A DNA stretch of 64,000 nt from Haloarcula sebkhae (GCF_014647415.1 NZ_BMPD01000009.1:1-64000), one strand, 5' to 3'; shown: positions 26,749-37,428, counted from the first letter of the stretch. Numbers and translations: made by a program. The notes: generated by a model from the letters alone, not told the origin.

Positions 26749-28095
26749 ATGGAAGTCGAAATTGCGACAATTGGCGGTTACGAGGCTGTAGGCCGACAGA
26801 TGACGGCCGTCCGTGCAGGGGACGACGTCGTCATCTTCGACATGGGCCTGAACCTCTCGAAGGTACTGATTCACGACAACGTCGAGACGGAACGGATGCA
26901 CTCGCTGGACCTCATCGACATGGGTGCCATTCCGGACGACCGGGTCATGTCCGACCTGGAAGGCGACGTGAAGGCTATCGTGCCGACACACGGTCACCTC
27001 GACCACATCGGCGCGATATCCAAGCTCGCCCACCGCTACGACGCACCTATCGTTGCGACGCCGTTCACCATCGAACTCGTCAAGCAGCAGATCAAGAGCG
27101 AGGAGAAGTTCGGCGTCCAGAACGACCTCGTGAAGATGGACGCCGGTGAGACCATGTCCATCGGCGAGCGCAACGAACTGGAGTTCGTCAACGTCACCCA
27201 CTCCATCATCGACGCGATCAACCCCGTCCTCCACACGCCGGAAGGGTCGGTCGTCTACGGGCTGGACAAGCGGATGGACCACACGCCGGTCATCGGCGAC
27301 CCCATCGACATGAAGCGGTTCCGCGAGATCGGCCGCGAGGGCGAGGGCGTCCTCTGTTACATCGAGGACTGTACGAACGCGGGCAAGAAGGGCCGTACGC
27401 CCTCCGAATCCGTGGCACGTCGCCACCTCAAAGACGTGATGGACAGCGTCGCCGACTACGACGGCGGTATCGTCGCAACGACGTTCTCCTCACACATCGC
27501 TCGTGTCAAGAGTCTCGTTGAGTTCGCCGACGACATCGGCCGCCAGCCGGTGCTGCTCGGTCGCTCGATGGAGAAGTACTCCGGCACCGCCGAACGGCTC
27601 GACTTCGTCGACTTCCCGGAGGACCTCGGGATGTACGGCCACCGCAAGTCCGTCGACCGGACGTTCAAGCGGATCATGAACGAGGGCAAGGAGAACTTCC
27701 TCCCAATTGTCACCGGCCATCAGGGCGAGCCACGCGCGATGCTTACCCGCATGGGCCGCGGCGAGACGCCATACGAGCTAGACGACGGCGACAAGGTCAT
27801 CTTCTCGGCCCGGGTCATTCCGGAGCCGACAAACGAGGGCCAGCGCTACCAGTCCGAGAAGCTCCTGGGCATGCAGGGCGCCCGCATATACGACGATATC
27901 CACGTCTCGGGCCACCTCCGCGAGGAGGGTCACTACGAAATGATCGAGGCACTCCAGCCGAAGAACATCATTCCGGCCCACCAGAGCCTCGAAGGGTTCG
28001 CACCGTACGTCGACCTCGCCGAAGACATGGGCTACAAAGCCGGACGGGACCTCCACATCACCCGCAACGGCAACATGATCAAGCTCACCGAGTAA
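26749..28095 (+). CDS. rnj: Archaeal ribonuclease J
   Basis: A 448-residue metallo-beta-lactamase/beta-CASP nuclease. The zinc site is HGHLDHIG (His81, His83, Asp85, His86), followed by the downstream His in VTHSI. The beta-CASP part has [29 protein letters not shown] and the closing [14 protein letters not shown] and [11 protein letters not shown]. It degrades RNA 5' to 3'. The start [18 protein letters not shown] at 26749 is the family N-terminus; a 53-residue longer start is possible but has no match. The 264 nt upstream hold no clear gene. Confidence 0.94.
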   Translation: MEVEIATIGGYEAVGRQMTAVRAGDDVVIFDMGLNLSKVLIHDNVETERMHSLDLIDMGAIPDDRVMSDLEGDVKAIVPTHGHLDHIGAISKLAHRYDAPIVATPFTIELVKQQIKSEEKFGVQNDLVKMDAGETMSIGERNELEFVNVTHSIIDAINPVLHTPEGSVVYGLDKRMDHTPVIGDPIDMKRFREIGREGEGVLCYIEDCTNAGKKGRTPSESVARRHLKDVMDSVADYDGGIVATTFSSHIARVKSLVEFADDIGRQPVLLGRSMEKYSGTAERLDFVDFPEDLGMYGHRKSVDRTFKRIMNEGKENFLPIVTGHQGEPRAMLTRMGRGETPYELDDGDKVIFSARVIPEPTNEGQRYQSEKLLGMQGARIYDDIHVSGHLREEGHYEMIEALQPKNIIPAHQSLEGFAPYVDLAEDMGYKAGRDLHITRNGNMIKLTE

Positions 28096-28099
28096 ATCG

Positions 28100-29140
28100 A
28101 TGTCCGAACGCCATCAGCAGGTCGAAGACGCGATTGTCGCCCGACGAGACCGGGTCAACGACGCCCTCCCCGAGGACCTTCCGGTCCAGAAGCCGGACCA
28201 CCTCTACGAGGCGTCGCGATACCTGCTGGACGCGGGCGGGAAACGACTCCGCCCGACGGTCCTGCTGCTGGTCGCGGAGTCGTTGCTCGATGTCGACCCG
28301 CTGACGGCAGACTACCGTGACTTCCCGACGCTCGAAGGCGGGCAGGCCGATATGATGTCGGCTGCCCTCGCCATCGAGGTCATCCAGACGTTCACGCTTA
28401 TTCACGACGACATCATGGACGACGACGCACTCCGCCGCGGAGTGCCGGCCGTCCACAAGGAGTACGACCTCTCAACGGCGATTCTCGCCGGCGACACGCT
28501 GTACTCGAAAGCGTTCGAGTTCCTGCTCGATACGGGCGCGGCCCCCGAACGAACCGTCGACGCGAACAAACGACTCGCGACGACGTGTACCCGCATCTGC
28601 GAAGGCCAGTCACTCGACATCGAGTTCGAGCAACGCGAGGTCGTCACGCCCGAGGAGTATCTGGAGATGGTCGAACTCAAAACGGCCGTGCTGTACGGCG
28701 CGGCCGCCTCGATCCCGGCCACGCTGCTGGGGGCCGACGAGGAGACAGTCGACGCCCTGTACAACTACGGGCTCGACGTGGGGCGTGCGTTCCAGATTCA
28801 GGACGACCTGCTGGACCTGACGACTCCCTCGGAGAAACTCGGCAAGCAACGGGGCTCGGACCTTGTCGAAGAAAAGCAGACGTTAGTGACGCTGCACGCT
28901 CGCCAGCAGGGTGTCGATGTCGGCGATCTGATCGATACGGACTCCGTCGAGGCCGTCTCGGAAGCCGAAATCGACGCCGCCGTCGAGCGCCTCCGAGAGG
29001 TGGGCTCAATCGAATATGCCCGCCAGACCGGGCAGGACCTCATCGCGAGCGGCAAGCAGAACCTCGAAGTCCTCCCGGACAACGAGGCCCGCTACCTGCT
29101 TGAGGGCATCGCGAACTACCTCGTTGAGCGCGACTACTGA
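28100..29140 (+). CDS. idsA: Short-chain prenyl diphosphate synthase (farnesyl/geranylgeranyl)
   Basis: A 346-residue trans-prenyltransferase. It adds isopentenyl units to make C15/C20 diphosphates for archaeal lipids and carotenoids. The aspartate-rich motifs are HDDIMDDDALRRG (first) and IQDDLLDLT (second); GGKRLRPTVLLL binds the isopentenyl substrate. Starts 4 nt after RNase J. The product length cannot be read with certainty; a haloarchaeal geranylgeranyl diphosphate synthase is most likely. Confidence 0.93.
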   Translation: MSERHQQVEDAIVARRDRVNDALPEDLPVQKPDHLYEASRYLLDAGGKRLRPTVLLLVAESLLDVDPLTADYRDFPTLEGGQADMMSAALAIEVIQTFTLIHDDIMDDDALRRGVPAVHKEYDLSTAILAGDTLYSKAFEFLLDTGAAPERTVDANKRLATTCTRICEGQSLDIEFEQREVVTPEEYLEMVELKTAVLYGAAASIPATLLGADEETVDALYNYGLDVGRAFQIQDDLLDLTTPSEKLGKQRGSDLVEEKQTLVTLHARQQGVDVGDLIDTDSVEAVSEAEIDAAVERLREVGSIEYARQTGQDLIASGKQNLEVLPDNEARYLLEGIANYLVERDY

Positions 29141-29227
29141 GCGCGCCTGCGGTCAGTTTTCTCGCGTCGCTTCGACCCTGACTGGTGCTGGTCAGCAACT
29201 AAGACACGTCGCTCCCTAGCGACGCCT

Positions 29228-30163
29228 GTGACCCGATTCCTCCTCTACGGCGGCAAGGGCGGTGTGGGCAAGACGACTGTGGCGGCAGCGACGGGCCACC
29301 GGCTGGCGGCGGCGGGCCACGAGACACTGGTCGTCTCCACTGACCCTGCCCACTCGCTGGCCGACGCCGTCGAGACCGAGGTCGGCAGCGACCCGACGGA
29401 AATCCGGTCGGGGCTGTGGGGTGTCGAGGTCGACCCACAGACTGGCATCGACCGCTACCGGTCGCTGTTCGAGGCGCTCGCGTCGGAATTCTCAGATGCC
29501 GGCATTCGGATGGACGAAGAGGAGATCGCCGACCTGTTCACTACTGGCGTGATGCCCGGCAGCGACGAACTAGCGGCTATCGAGGGCATGGCGACGTACA
29601 TCGAGAGCGACCGCTGGGACCGCGTGGTGTTCGACACCGCGCCGACCGGCCACACGCTCCGACTGCTCGACCTGCCGTCAGTGATGGACCGCGGTGTCGC
29701 GACGGCGATGGACCTCCGGGATCAAGTACGCCGGAAGGTCAACACCGCTCGGACGATGATGTTCGGCCCGATGGCGAGCCGGCGCGACGACGGCCCGGAC
29801 GACTTCACGGAGATGCGCACGCGGATGGAGCGGGTCGGCACGGTGCTCCGGGACCCCGAACAGACGGCGTTCAGGGTCGTCACCATCCCCGAGACGATGG
29901 CCGTCCGCGAGACGGAGCGGCTGGTCGGGAAACTCCGCGAGTTCAACGTGCCGGTGACGACACTCGTCGTGAACAAGGTCATCGAGGACGTCGACGACTG
30001 TCAGCGGTGTCAGGGTAGGCAGGCGGTTCAGGAAGATGCTATCGCGCGGCTTCGGGAGTCGCTTCCCGAACTGGATATCTGGACGATTCCCGACCAGTCC
30101 GGCGAGGTAACTGGACTGGCCTCGCTGGAGCAGGTCGCGGACTCGTTGGGTGCTGTTGAATGA
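29228..30163 (+). CDS. ArsA/Get3-family ATPase
   Basis: A 311-residue P-loop ATPase starting with GTG. The deviant Walker A is GGKGGVGKTTVAAATG (about residues 8-23), with Walker B region VVFDTAPTGHTLRLLDLP and STDPAHSLADAV. A CQRC pair (near residue 259) matches the zinc-binding CxxC of Get3-type dimers. The family includes arsenite pump ATPases and tail-anchored-protein targeting factors. No arsenite pump gene is nearby, so the Get3-like role is more likely. Confidence 0.9.
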   Translation: MTRFLLYGGKGGVGKTTVAAATGHRLAAAGHETLVVSTDPAHSLADAVETEVGSDPTEIRSGLWGVEVDPQTGIDRYRSLFEALASEFSDAGIRMDEEEIADLFTTGVMPGSDELAAIEGMATYIESDRWDRVVFDTAPTGHTLRLLDLPSVMDRGVATAMDLRDQVRRKVNTARTMMFGPMASRRDDGPDDFTEMRTRMERVGTVLRDPEQTAFRVVTIPETMAVRETERLVGKLREFNVPVTTLVVNKVIEDVDDCQRCQGRQAVQEDAIARLRESLPELDIWTIPDQSGEVTGLASLEQVADSLGAVE

Positions 30164-30265
30164 CCACTCTTCGTTTGCGGGGAACCGTCCTGCGTAGAAT
30201 ACACAGCCCGTCTGCGAACGTACCAACCGGAAAACACATGCGGCCAGAGATGAGTTGCTTGCGTC

Positions 30266-30781
30266 ATGAATCTGCGTCCGCTTCTTGCGGTGTTTCTCAT
30301 TATTACTGTCGGCATCGTAGCTTCGCTACTCCTGTTTCCAACCCTTTCTGCCCACAGCGGCCCGCCAGATGTAACGACGACTGACACGCCGACGATTGAT
30401 CCATCTGTTCCAGCACCATACCAAGGAACGAAAGCTGACCCCTCTGTCGTCATCCAAGTCGGTACAACTGGGAATGGGTTGCCGATTCAGGTTTGGAATG
30501 ATAGCCCGATGAATCAAACCGTATCCGTCGAACTAGTACATAATGACAGCGACTCTTCAGTCGTAACCCGTACAGAAACACTCCCACCGAACGGGACACT
30601 TTGGTTAGAAATTCCATCTCCAGGGTACCTCCTCACAGTGACGGACGAGTCAACACAGACGACTGGAACGTACCCAGTAACAACTGACCATTTCGACTGT
30701 AATTCCCGGTTTGCAGAAATCCGTATCGATAGCAACGGAACAGTCGATTCTCGGACCGTCTCCACCAGTGTGGGCTGTTGA
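30266..30781 (+). CDS. Secreted or membrane-anchored protein of unknown function
   Basis: A 171-residue protein with an N-terminal hydrophobic segment (LLAVFLIITVGIVASLLLFPTLS) that serves as a signal or anchor, followed by a Thr/Pro linker and a beta-rich domain with several N-glycosylation-type sites (NQT, NGT). Two cysteines near the end (HFDCNSR, SVGC) could form a disulfide. Its GC content is clearly lower than that of neighbours, which may point to recent transfer. No family recognised. Confidence 0.65.
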   Translation: MNLRPLLAVFLIITVGIVASLLLFPTLSAHSGPPDVTTTDTPTIDPSVPAPYQGTKADPSVVIQVGTTGNGLPIQVWNDSPMNQTVSVELVHNDSDSSVVTRTETLPPNGTLWLEIPSPGYLLTVTDESTQTTGTYPVTTDHFDCNSRFAEIRIDSNGTVDSRTVSTSVGC

Positions 30782-30936
30782 CGGTGCTCGCTGTACTAAC
30801 CAGTGTGACTGCACCCCGTACTGAGTGAAACGAATCGTTGTCGACATAGGGCTACGTGAACTGCTTGCTGACACCCCGCCCCCATAGCTGGCCCAACCCG
30901 ACGGCGTTTTGACCCTCCCAGTCGCAGGTCCCGGTA

Positions 30937-32676
30937 ATGGACGACGAGCTGCGAGACCGAATCACGGAGGCAGCGGAGACAAACGCCCTCCTCAACGCGG
31001 TCAAACACGACAGCGAGGCACAGGTCGGCGCAATAATGGGCCCGCTCATGGGTGAGAACCCGGAGTTCCGCGAGCATGGCGACGAGATTCCGGGCGTCAT
31101 CGCGCCGGTCGTCGAGCGGGTCAACGGGATGGACGCCGACGAGCGCCGCGAGCGGCTGGCAGAGTTAGCGCCGGACAAACTCGAAGAGTTAGAGAGCGAG
31201 GACGAGGGCGATGACCACCCGCTGCCGGACCTGCCCAACGCTGAGGAGTACGACACCGTTCGAATGCGCGTCGCGCCCAACCCCAACGGCCCGTGGCACA
31301 TCGGCCACGCACGGATGGCTGCCGTCGTCGGCACGTACAAGCAGCGCTACGACGGGGAGTTCATCTGCCGCTTCGACGACACCGACCCCGAGACGAAGCG
31401 ACCGGACCTCGACGCCTACGACGCGATTCTGGACGCCATCGACTATCTGGGCTTCGAACCTGACGACGTGGTCAACGCCAGCGACCGTGTCGAGACGTAC
31501 TACGAGTACGCCCGCGAACTCATCGACAAGGGCGGAGCCTACACCTGCTCGTGCCCGCAGGGAGAGTTCTCTGACCTGAAGAACAACGGCGAAGCCTGTC
31601 CCCACCGCGACAAGGACGCCGAGACCACGCGCTCGGAGTTCGAAGCGATGGTCGACGGCGAGTACGACAGCGGCGAGATGGTGCTTCGGGTCCGGACCGA
31701 TATCACCCACAAGAATCCCGCGCTGCGGGACTTCGTCGCCTTCCGGATGGTCGACACACCCCATCCGCGCGAAGCGGCCGAAGAGTACCGCTGCTGGCCG
31801 ATGCTCGACTTCCAGAGCGGGCTGGACGACCATCTGCTGGGTGTCACGCACATCATCCGCGGCATCGACCTGCAGGACTCCGCGAAGCGCCAGCAGTTCG
31901 TCTACGACTACTTCGACTGGGAGTACCCCGAAGTCATCCACTGGGGCCACGTTCAGGTCGACGCCTACGACGTGCCGCTCTCAACGTCGAGCATCGCCGA
32001 ACTCATCGAGGATGATGAACTGGCGGGCTGGGACGATCCGCGAGCGCCGACCGTCGCCAGCCTCGAACGGCGCGGCATCCGCGGTGAGGCGGTCGTCGAT
32101 GCGATGATTCAGTTGGGGACGTCCACCTCGAACGTCGACCTGGCGATGTCGTCGATCTACTCGAACAACCGTGACCTCATCGACGATGACTCGGACCGGG
32201 CGTTCTTCGTCCGGGACAGCGACGACCACGGTGGCCTCGTCGAGCGTCAGATCGTCGGCGGGCCGGACGCCGGCGAACCGCCGCTGCACCCGGACTACGA
32301 GGAGCGTGGCCGCCGCGAGATTCCGGTGACGAACGGCGTCGCCGTCGAGGGCGACGACTTGCCGGACCACGGCGAGCGCATCTGGCTCAAGGGGTACGGC
32401 TGTGTACGCCACACCCGCGATGCGTTCGAGTACACCGGTGACGACATCGACGCGGTCCGCGAGGAGGGCGTCGACGTGATTCACTGGGCACCGGCCGACG
32501 GCCCGCGGCTCCGCCTCCGGACGATGGACGGCGACGTGTCAGGCGTGGCCGAACCGGGGCTGTTCGGCTACGACGCCGACGAGGTCGTCCAGTTCGAGCG
32601 TATCGGCTTCGCCCGACTCGACCAAGTTGCCGACGAGGCCGAAGCGGAGTCCGTCGCGTACTTTACACATCCCTGA
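30937..32676 (+). CDS. gltX: Glutamyl-tRNA synthetase (archaeal type)
   Basis: A 579-residue class I synthetase that charges tRNA-Glu and, in archaea, usually also tRNA-Gln with Glu. The HIGH motif is at 121-124 (NPNGPWHIGHAR). The region of the KMSKS loop reads VPLSTSSIAEL (349-353), with Ser where many archaeal relatives have Lys. The C-terminal anticodon-binding beta barrels are of the GlnRS type. The 105-residue N-terminal helical extension is normal for archaea. Its 3' end overlaps the convergent kinase gene by 14 nt. Confidence 0.95.
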   Translation: MDDELRDRITEAAETNALLNAVKHDSEAQVGAIMGPLMGENPEFREHGDEIPGVIAPVVERVNGMDADERRERLAELAPDKLEELESEDEGDDHPLPDLPNAEEYDTVRMRVAPNPNGPWHIGHARMAAVVGTYKQRYDGEFICRFDDTDPETKRPDLDAYDAILDAIDYLGFEPDDVVNASDRVETYYEYARELIDKGGAYTCSCPQGEFSDLKNNGEACPHRDKDAETTRSEFEAMVDGEYDSGEMVLRVRTDITHKNPALRDFVAFRMVDTPHPREAAEEYRCWPMLDFQSGLDDHLLGVTHIIRGIDLQDSAKRQQFVYDYFDWEYPEVIHWGHVQVDAYDVPLSTSSIAELIEDDELAGWDDPRAPTVASLERRGIRGEAVVDAMIQLGTSTSNVDLAMSSIYSNNRDLIDDDSDRAFFVRDSDDHGGLVERQIVGGPDAGEPPLHPDYEERGRREIPVTNGVAVEGDDLPDHGERIWLKGYGCVRHTRDAFEYTGDDIDAVREEGVDVIHWAPADGPRLRLRTMDGDVSGVAEPGLFGYDADEVVQFERIGFARLDQVADEAEAESVAYFTHP

Positions 32677-35110
32677 GGCTGTCGTCGCGGTCCGTGGCCA
32701 GGTTCTCTGTCTCGACGCCGCTGAACTCGAAGCGAGCACCGCCGTCTTCGCTATCGGTGATCGTTAGCTCCCAGCCGTGGGCCTCGGCAATCGTCTTCAC
32801 GATCGCCAGGCCGAAGCCGGTGCCCTCATCGTCGGTACTGTAGCCCGATTCGAGGACGTCGTCGCGCTGGTCCGGCGGAATCCCCGGGCCGTCGTCGGCG
32901 ACGTAGAACCCATCTTGCGTAGCGCCAAGCGTGATGGTAACCGTCCCTGCACCGTCGGTCGCCGGGCCTGCTTCGGGAGTGGAGTCGTCCCTGCCGTGTT
33001 CCACGGCGTTCTGAATGAGGTTCTGGAACAGTTCGGCCAGACGTTCACGGTCGGCCAGCACGCGTTCTGGCGGGTCCTGAACGCGACGTTCGGCCGCGTT
33101 CGTGGGTGCGGCGTTCCACGCCTGTACGAACGTCTCCCGAAGCGCCACCGGTTCGGGATCGCTGATGTCACGCCCCTCGCGGGCCAGCGTCAGGGTGTGG
33201 TCGATAAGTCCCTCCATCCGGTCCAGAGCATCCGCCGCGGCCGTTATCGACTCGCGTACCTCCGGGTCGGCGTCCTGTGAGGCCAGCTCCAAGTGACCGC
33301 TGGCGACCTGCAGGGGGTTCCGGAGATCGTGGGAGATGAGGCTGGCGAACTCGTCCAGCCGTTCGTTCTGGCGTTCCAGCTGTCGCTCCCGACGCTTCCG
33401 CTCGGTGATGTCCGTCACCACAGAGACGCTGCCGACCACGGAGCCGCTGAGGTCGCGAATCGGTGCGGCGGCAAGGCTCACGTCGACACGGCTTCCGTCC
33501 TTTCGTTCGAGTTCCGTCTCGTGGCCCGACAGGCGCTCGCCTTCGAGTACCCGGGCGTGACGTTCGGCCGTCCGCCGTCGGTTCTCCTCCGGGATAACCG
33601 GAACCCTGTCGCCCAACACTTCGTCGGCACGCCAGCCGAACAGCTCCGTCGCGGCGGGGTTCCAGACCTCGACCGTCGCGTTGGCGTCAAGTGCAACGAT
33701 CGCGACCGGGGCAGCCTCGACCAGCGTTTCGAGCCGCTCAGTCGTCACTGCGAGTTCGGACTCGATCTCCTTCCGCCGTGAGATGTCTCGGACGATACCG
33801 ACGCGGCCGGACTCACCGCCGGCCAGCTCGATGTCCGCCGCGTCGACTTCACAGGGGACCTGTTCGCCGGTAGCGGTCCGGATCAGGAACTCCGCCGAGC
33901 CGTCGTCCAGCGGCTCGGTTTCCATCTGTCCCAGCACCGTCCCGAAGCGCTCGCCGACGAGACTGTCCTCGACGGTGCCGACCAGCTCGGCGAACGGGTC
34001 GTTGTACGTGACAAATTGGTCGTGCTCGTCGAGGACGTAGACGGGTTCGCTGACGCCCTCGAAAATCGTCTTGTACTGCGTCAGCCGTTGCTCGCGTTGC
34101 TTCCGCTCCGTGACGTCTCGGAGAACGACGAGCCGGCCAACGAGCCCGTCGAACCGGTCGGTAAACGGCGTCACTTCGAGTTCGACGAACCGCTGCTGAC
34201 CGTCCACGGAAAGTGCGAGTTCTGACCAGTCCGACTGCCCGTCGTCCGCAATCGTGAGACTGTCCCAAGTCGGAATGACGGCGTCGACCTGCTGGCCCAC
34301 GAGCTTCTCCTCGGGGCCAGCGAGGAGGGTTTCGGCCGCCGGATTCGCATGGCTGATGCGGCCGTCGGTGTCCACGACGAGCGTTCCGTCGCCCATCTGT
34401 TCGACGATAGTTTCTTGAGCCGCCGGCACCGGGTCGAGTGTCTTGAACGTGTAGAGGCCGGTCGTCATCGCTATTCCGGAGACGCCCCAGGCGAAAATCG
34501 TGGCGTCCTCGGGGATCTGTAGGAAGTACTGCTGGGTCAGCGCAATGGTCCACGGGGCCAGCGCCGCGACGAGGACGGCCGCGGCCTGTGTCCGGTACAG
34601 GTGTCGCGAGCGGACGAACAACTGTATGAGAACGATTGTTCCGGCAAGCGCCGCGATCAGAATCGTTGCCATGTGGGCGATAAACACTGCCGTGAGGCCA
34701 GTCCCGGGTGCCACCACCAGCGACCCCACGGAGCCGCTGGGTGGGAGTTCGAACAACGAGACGCCCGGAAAGACAAACACGACCACCAGCAACACTGGGT
34801 CAAGCGATAGTAGCCCGACGGCTCGCCGCGTCACCGTTCGGTCGAAGTCGGCGTACTGCAGTGCGGCGGACAGCCACGCGATGGCAACCGCACCCTGCGC
34901 GATGGTCGCGACCTGCCGGGCAGGCAACTGCGTCGACAGCGTCGTCGCAGTGATGTCGACAGCGTAGCTGGCCGCACCGACCGCTAGAGCGAGATGAAAC
35001 ACCACCATCGGCGTCCCGCCAGGCTCCTCGCGTTTGCGCCACGCGAGCAACAGAAAGACCGCAGAAAGTACCGCTAGAGCCCACAGAACCGTCACAAAGC
35101 GGCCGTACAT
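32663..35110 (-). CDS. 7TM-receptor histidine kinase with three PAS domains
   Basis: An 815-residue membrane sensor kinase. The first 215 residues form seven hydrophobic helices (the N-terminal 7TM sensor module). Then come three PAS domains (about 225-345, 345-455 and 460-575), each ending in a TERK- or SRRK-type linker, a HisKA dimerisation helix with His594 (SHDLRNPL) and a HATPase (NLIQNAVEHG, DDGPGIP, GTGFGLAIVKTI). No receiver domain or adjacent response regulator is visible, as is common in haloarchaea. The signal is unknown. Confidence 0.92.
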   Translation of the reverse strand: MYGRFVTVLWALAVLSAVFLLLAWRKREEPGGTPMVVFHLALAVGAASYAVDITATTLSTQLPARQVATIAQGAVAIAWLSAALQYADFDRTVTRRAVGLLSLDPVLLVVVFVFPGVSLFELPPSGSVGSLVVAPGTGLTAVFIAHMATILIAALAGTIVLIQLFVRSRHLYRTQAAAVLVAALAPWTIALTQQYFLQIPEDATIFAWGVSGIAMTTGLYTFKTLDPVPAAQETIVEQMGDGTLVVDTDGRISHANPAAETLLAGPEEKLVGQQVDAVIPTWDSLTIADDGQSDWSELALSVDGQQRFVELEVTPFTDRFDGLVGRLVVLRDVTERKQREQRLTQYKTIFEGVSEPVYVLDEHDQFVTYNDPFAELVGTVEDSLVGERFGTVLGQMETEPLDDGSAEFLIRTATGEQVPCEVDAADIELAGGESGRVGIVRDISRRKEIESELAVTTERLETLVEAAPVAIVALDANATVEVWNPAATELFGWRADEVLGDRVPVIPEENRRRTAERHARVLEGERLSGHETELERKDGSRVDVSLAAAPIRDLSGSVVGSVSVVTDITERKRRERQLERQNERLDEFASLISHDLRNPLQVASGHLELASQDADPEVRESITAAADALDRMEGLIDHTLTLAREGRDISDPEPVALRETFVQAWNAAPTNAAERRVQDPPERVLADRERLAELFQNLIQNAVEHGRDDSTPEAGPATDGAGTVTITLGATQDGFYVADDGPGIPPDQRDDVLESGYSTDDEGTGFGLAIVKTIAEAHGWELTITDSEDGGARFEFSGVETENLATDRDDSLRDV

Positions 35111-35139
35111 CGTTCCACAGTTTATTGCCGTGTTATCAC

Positions 35140-35149
35140 TTTATTTTAT
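35140..35149 (-). promoter_or_regulatory. TATA box of the 7TM kinase gene
   Basis: On the minus strand the sequence reads ATAAAATAAA, centred about 35 nt before the ATG at 35110. This gives a leader of about 10 nt. Confidence 0.5.
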
Positions 35150-35365
35150 CGGTCGATGGCCTACCGATAATAAAAAGCCGCTTGGCTGTGGTCAATTCCC
35201 TGTTTCCTCGAACCTGGTGTGCTATTTCGATACGGGGGATCGGACTACAGCAGCACTTCTCTGACTGCTGATGTGTTACTAAGTGATATGATATTCAATC
35301 TCTTGATTAACAAGATTTTTGTAGAACCGCAACACTAGTGTCAAATGGATGCGAGGTGATGGCCA

Positions 35366-35737
35366 ATGGCCCTGCCAACAACCACACCGAGTTCCTGGAT
35401 GCGTGGTCTGGACCTTCCGTCCCGCCTGTTCGAAACCGGTAGTGACGACTACGAACTGTACGAGGAAGACGACGAGTTCGTCCTCAACGTCGAACTCCCG
35501 GGCTTCGACGTCGCGGACATTGACGTCTTCTGGGACGACGGCATGCTAAACATCGCTGCCGAGCGTAAGGACGAACAGCGCGGCGAGCGTCGGACCTACC
35601 ACCGACGCTTCCGGTTCCCGAAGCGCGTCGACGACGAGGGAATCGCCGCGAACTACACGAACGGTATCCTCGAAGTGCGCCTGCCCGTCGAGACGGGTGC
35701 GGTAGCCCGCGGTAAGCAGATCGAGGTCGAAGGCTGA
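35366..35737 (+). CDS. Small heat-shock protein Hsp20
   Basis: A 123-residue ATP-independent chaperone. The alpha-crystallin domain covers about residues 30-115 (EDDEFVLNVELPGFDVADIDVFWDDGMLNIAAER, RFRFPKRVD, ANYTNGILEVRLPV). The usual C-terminal I-x-I motif appears as QIEVEG. The upstream 230 nt are AT-rich and probably hold a heat-responsive promoter; GAGGTGA lies about 10 nt before the start. Stands alone between divergent and parallel neighbours. Confidence 0.9.
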   Translation: MALPTTTPSSWMRGLDLPSRLFETGSDDYELYEEDDEFVLNVELPGFDVADIDVFWDDGMLNIAAERKDEQRGERRTYHRRFRFPKRVDDEGIAANYTNGILEVRLPVETGAVARGKQIEVEG

Positions 35738-35904
35738 CCGTCGGGACGCAGGCGTACCGCCCGATAACCGACTTTTTCGCCTCGTTCAGCACGATACAGC
35801 TGACTGTCAAGCAAGTCACCAACAGATAGCGAGTGGGATGGCGGTGTCGACACGGCATTCCACCCCGACTCTGCCGAGGGTCGAGAGCTGATAGCGTCGG
35901 GCTT

Positions 35905-36888
35905 ATGTCCGCGACGGCCCGACTGTCGCCCGTGACAGACCGCGCCCCGGAGTCAGTGACAGTGCAGCGTGATATCCCGTTCCACGAGGTGGACGGCGAG
36001 ACGCTGACGCTCGACCTGTACGACGCAGCGGCGGCTAGCGGCCCGAAACCGGTCGCCGTGCTCGTCCGCGGCGGCGCGTTCACGTTCGGCGACAAGGGCG
36101 AGTTCGCCCGGCACGCGCTCGATCTCGCCGCGGACGGCTTTCTGGTCATCGAGCCGCAGTATCGCCTCGCACCGGAATCGACGTTCCCGGCGGCGCTGGT
36201 CGACGTGAAAGCCGCTATCGAGTGGGCTCGGACGGAAGGCGAAAGCTACGGCGCAGACACGAGCCGTATCGTCGGTGTCGGCCATTCGGCGGGCGCGAAT
36301 CTCGTCGTTCTGGCTGCGCTGACGGCGGACGAGCCCGGGTTCGAACCCGAACTGTACCCCGGCGCGTCCTCGGCGCTGTCGGCCGCCGTCGGCTACGCCG
36401 GCGTCTACGACTTCCACGCGCTCGACAACGCTACCGACGTTACCGAAGGCGAGGGCCACCGCGCGTACCTCGGTGGCGGGCCCGATGACGAACCTGCGGC
36501 CTACGACCTCGCCTCACCGGTCGGGCAGGTGAACACCGACGCCCCACCGACGCTGTTGCTCCACGGCACCGACGACGATGTCGTGCCGCCAGCCCAGTCC
36601 GAACTGTTGGCCGACGCCCTCGGTCCCATGACCGATGTGGTTCACGAGACAGTGCCGTCGGACCACGGCTTCCCCTTCCATGGGGCCCAGTACGACGACG
36701 TGTACGAGCGGACTGTCGAGTTCATCCGGCGAGTCGGAACCGGCGGGCCGGACACTGGCGACGCGACAGGGACGGGCGAGGACACCGGCTTGCCTGGCGG
36801 CAACCTGCCCGGGCCGACCGACCGCATCGACGACCTCGGACCGGCAGACACTCGTGGACCGGATCGCCGCGACGGCCCCGGATTCTGA
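35905..36888 (+). CDS. Alpha/beta hydrolase (carboxylesterase/lipase-like)
   Basis: A 327-residue esterase of the HSL type. The nucleophile elbow is GHSAGAN (serine), the acid is in LLHGTDDDVVPPAQS and the His in PSDHGFPF. The oxyanion region, usually HGG, reads RGG here (Arg55). The last 50 residues are a Gly/Pro/Asp-rich, probably disordered tail. Start 35905 fits the family; an upstream ATG at 35833 adds Arg/Cys-rich residues unlike the proteome. Substrate unknown. Confidence 0.85.
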   Translation: MSATARLSPVTDRAPESVTVQRDIPFHEVDGETLTLDLYDAAAASGPKPVAVLVRGGAFTFGDKGEFARHALDLAADGFLVIEPQYRLAPESTFPAALVDVKAAIEWARTEGESYGADTSRIVGVGHSAGANLVVLAALTADEPGFEPELYPGASSALSAAVGYAGVYDFHALDNATDVTEGEGHRAYLGGGPDDEPAAYDLASPVGQVNTDAPPTLLLHGTDDDVVPPAQSELLADALGPMTDVVHETVPSDHGFPFHGAQYDDVYERTVEFIRRVGTGGPDTGDATGTGEDTGLPGGNLPGPTDRIDDLGPADTRGPDRRDGPGF

Positions 36889-36925
36889 CGGTCAGGTCGA
36901 AAAGTTAAGTAGCTCGCAAAAGTGA

Positions 36926-37267
<342 letters not shown>

Positions 37268-37421
37268 GCTGCCGGACCCAACTATTTTCGCGAGTTCGCA
37301 GTAGCCACATCCCGAATATAAGCGGTTTGGGGCCGTCAGCCCGTGAGAATACTTTGCGTTGACGGATTCTGCGTCCCCTGAGACAGGGCCACCGACATGT
37401 CACTTGTATTGTAAACATACA

Positions 37422-37428
37422 TTTATTA
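37422..37428 (+). promoter_or_regulatory. TATA box (TTTATTA) of the fix operon
   Basis: It lies in an AT-rich 50-nt stretch (about 37400-37450) upstream of fixA. The predicted start of transcription is near 37450, giving a leader of about 20 nt. Confidence 0.55.
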
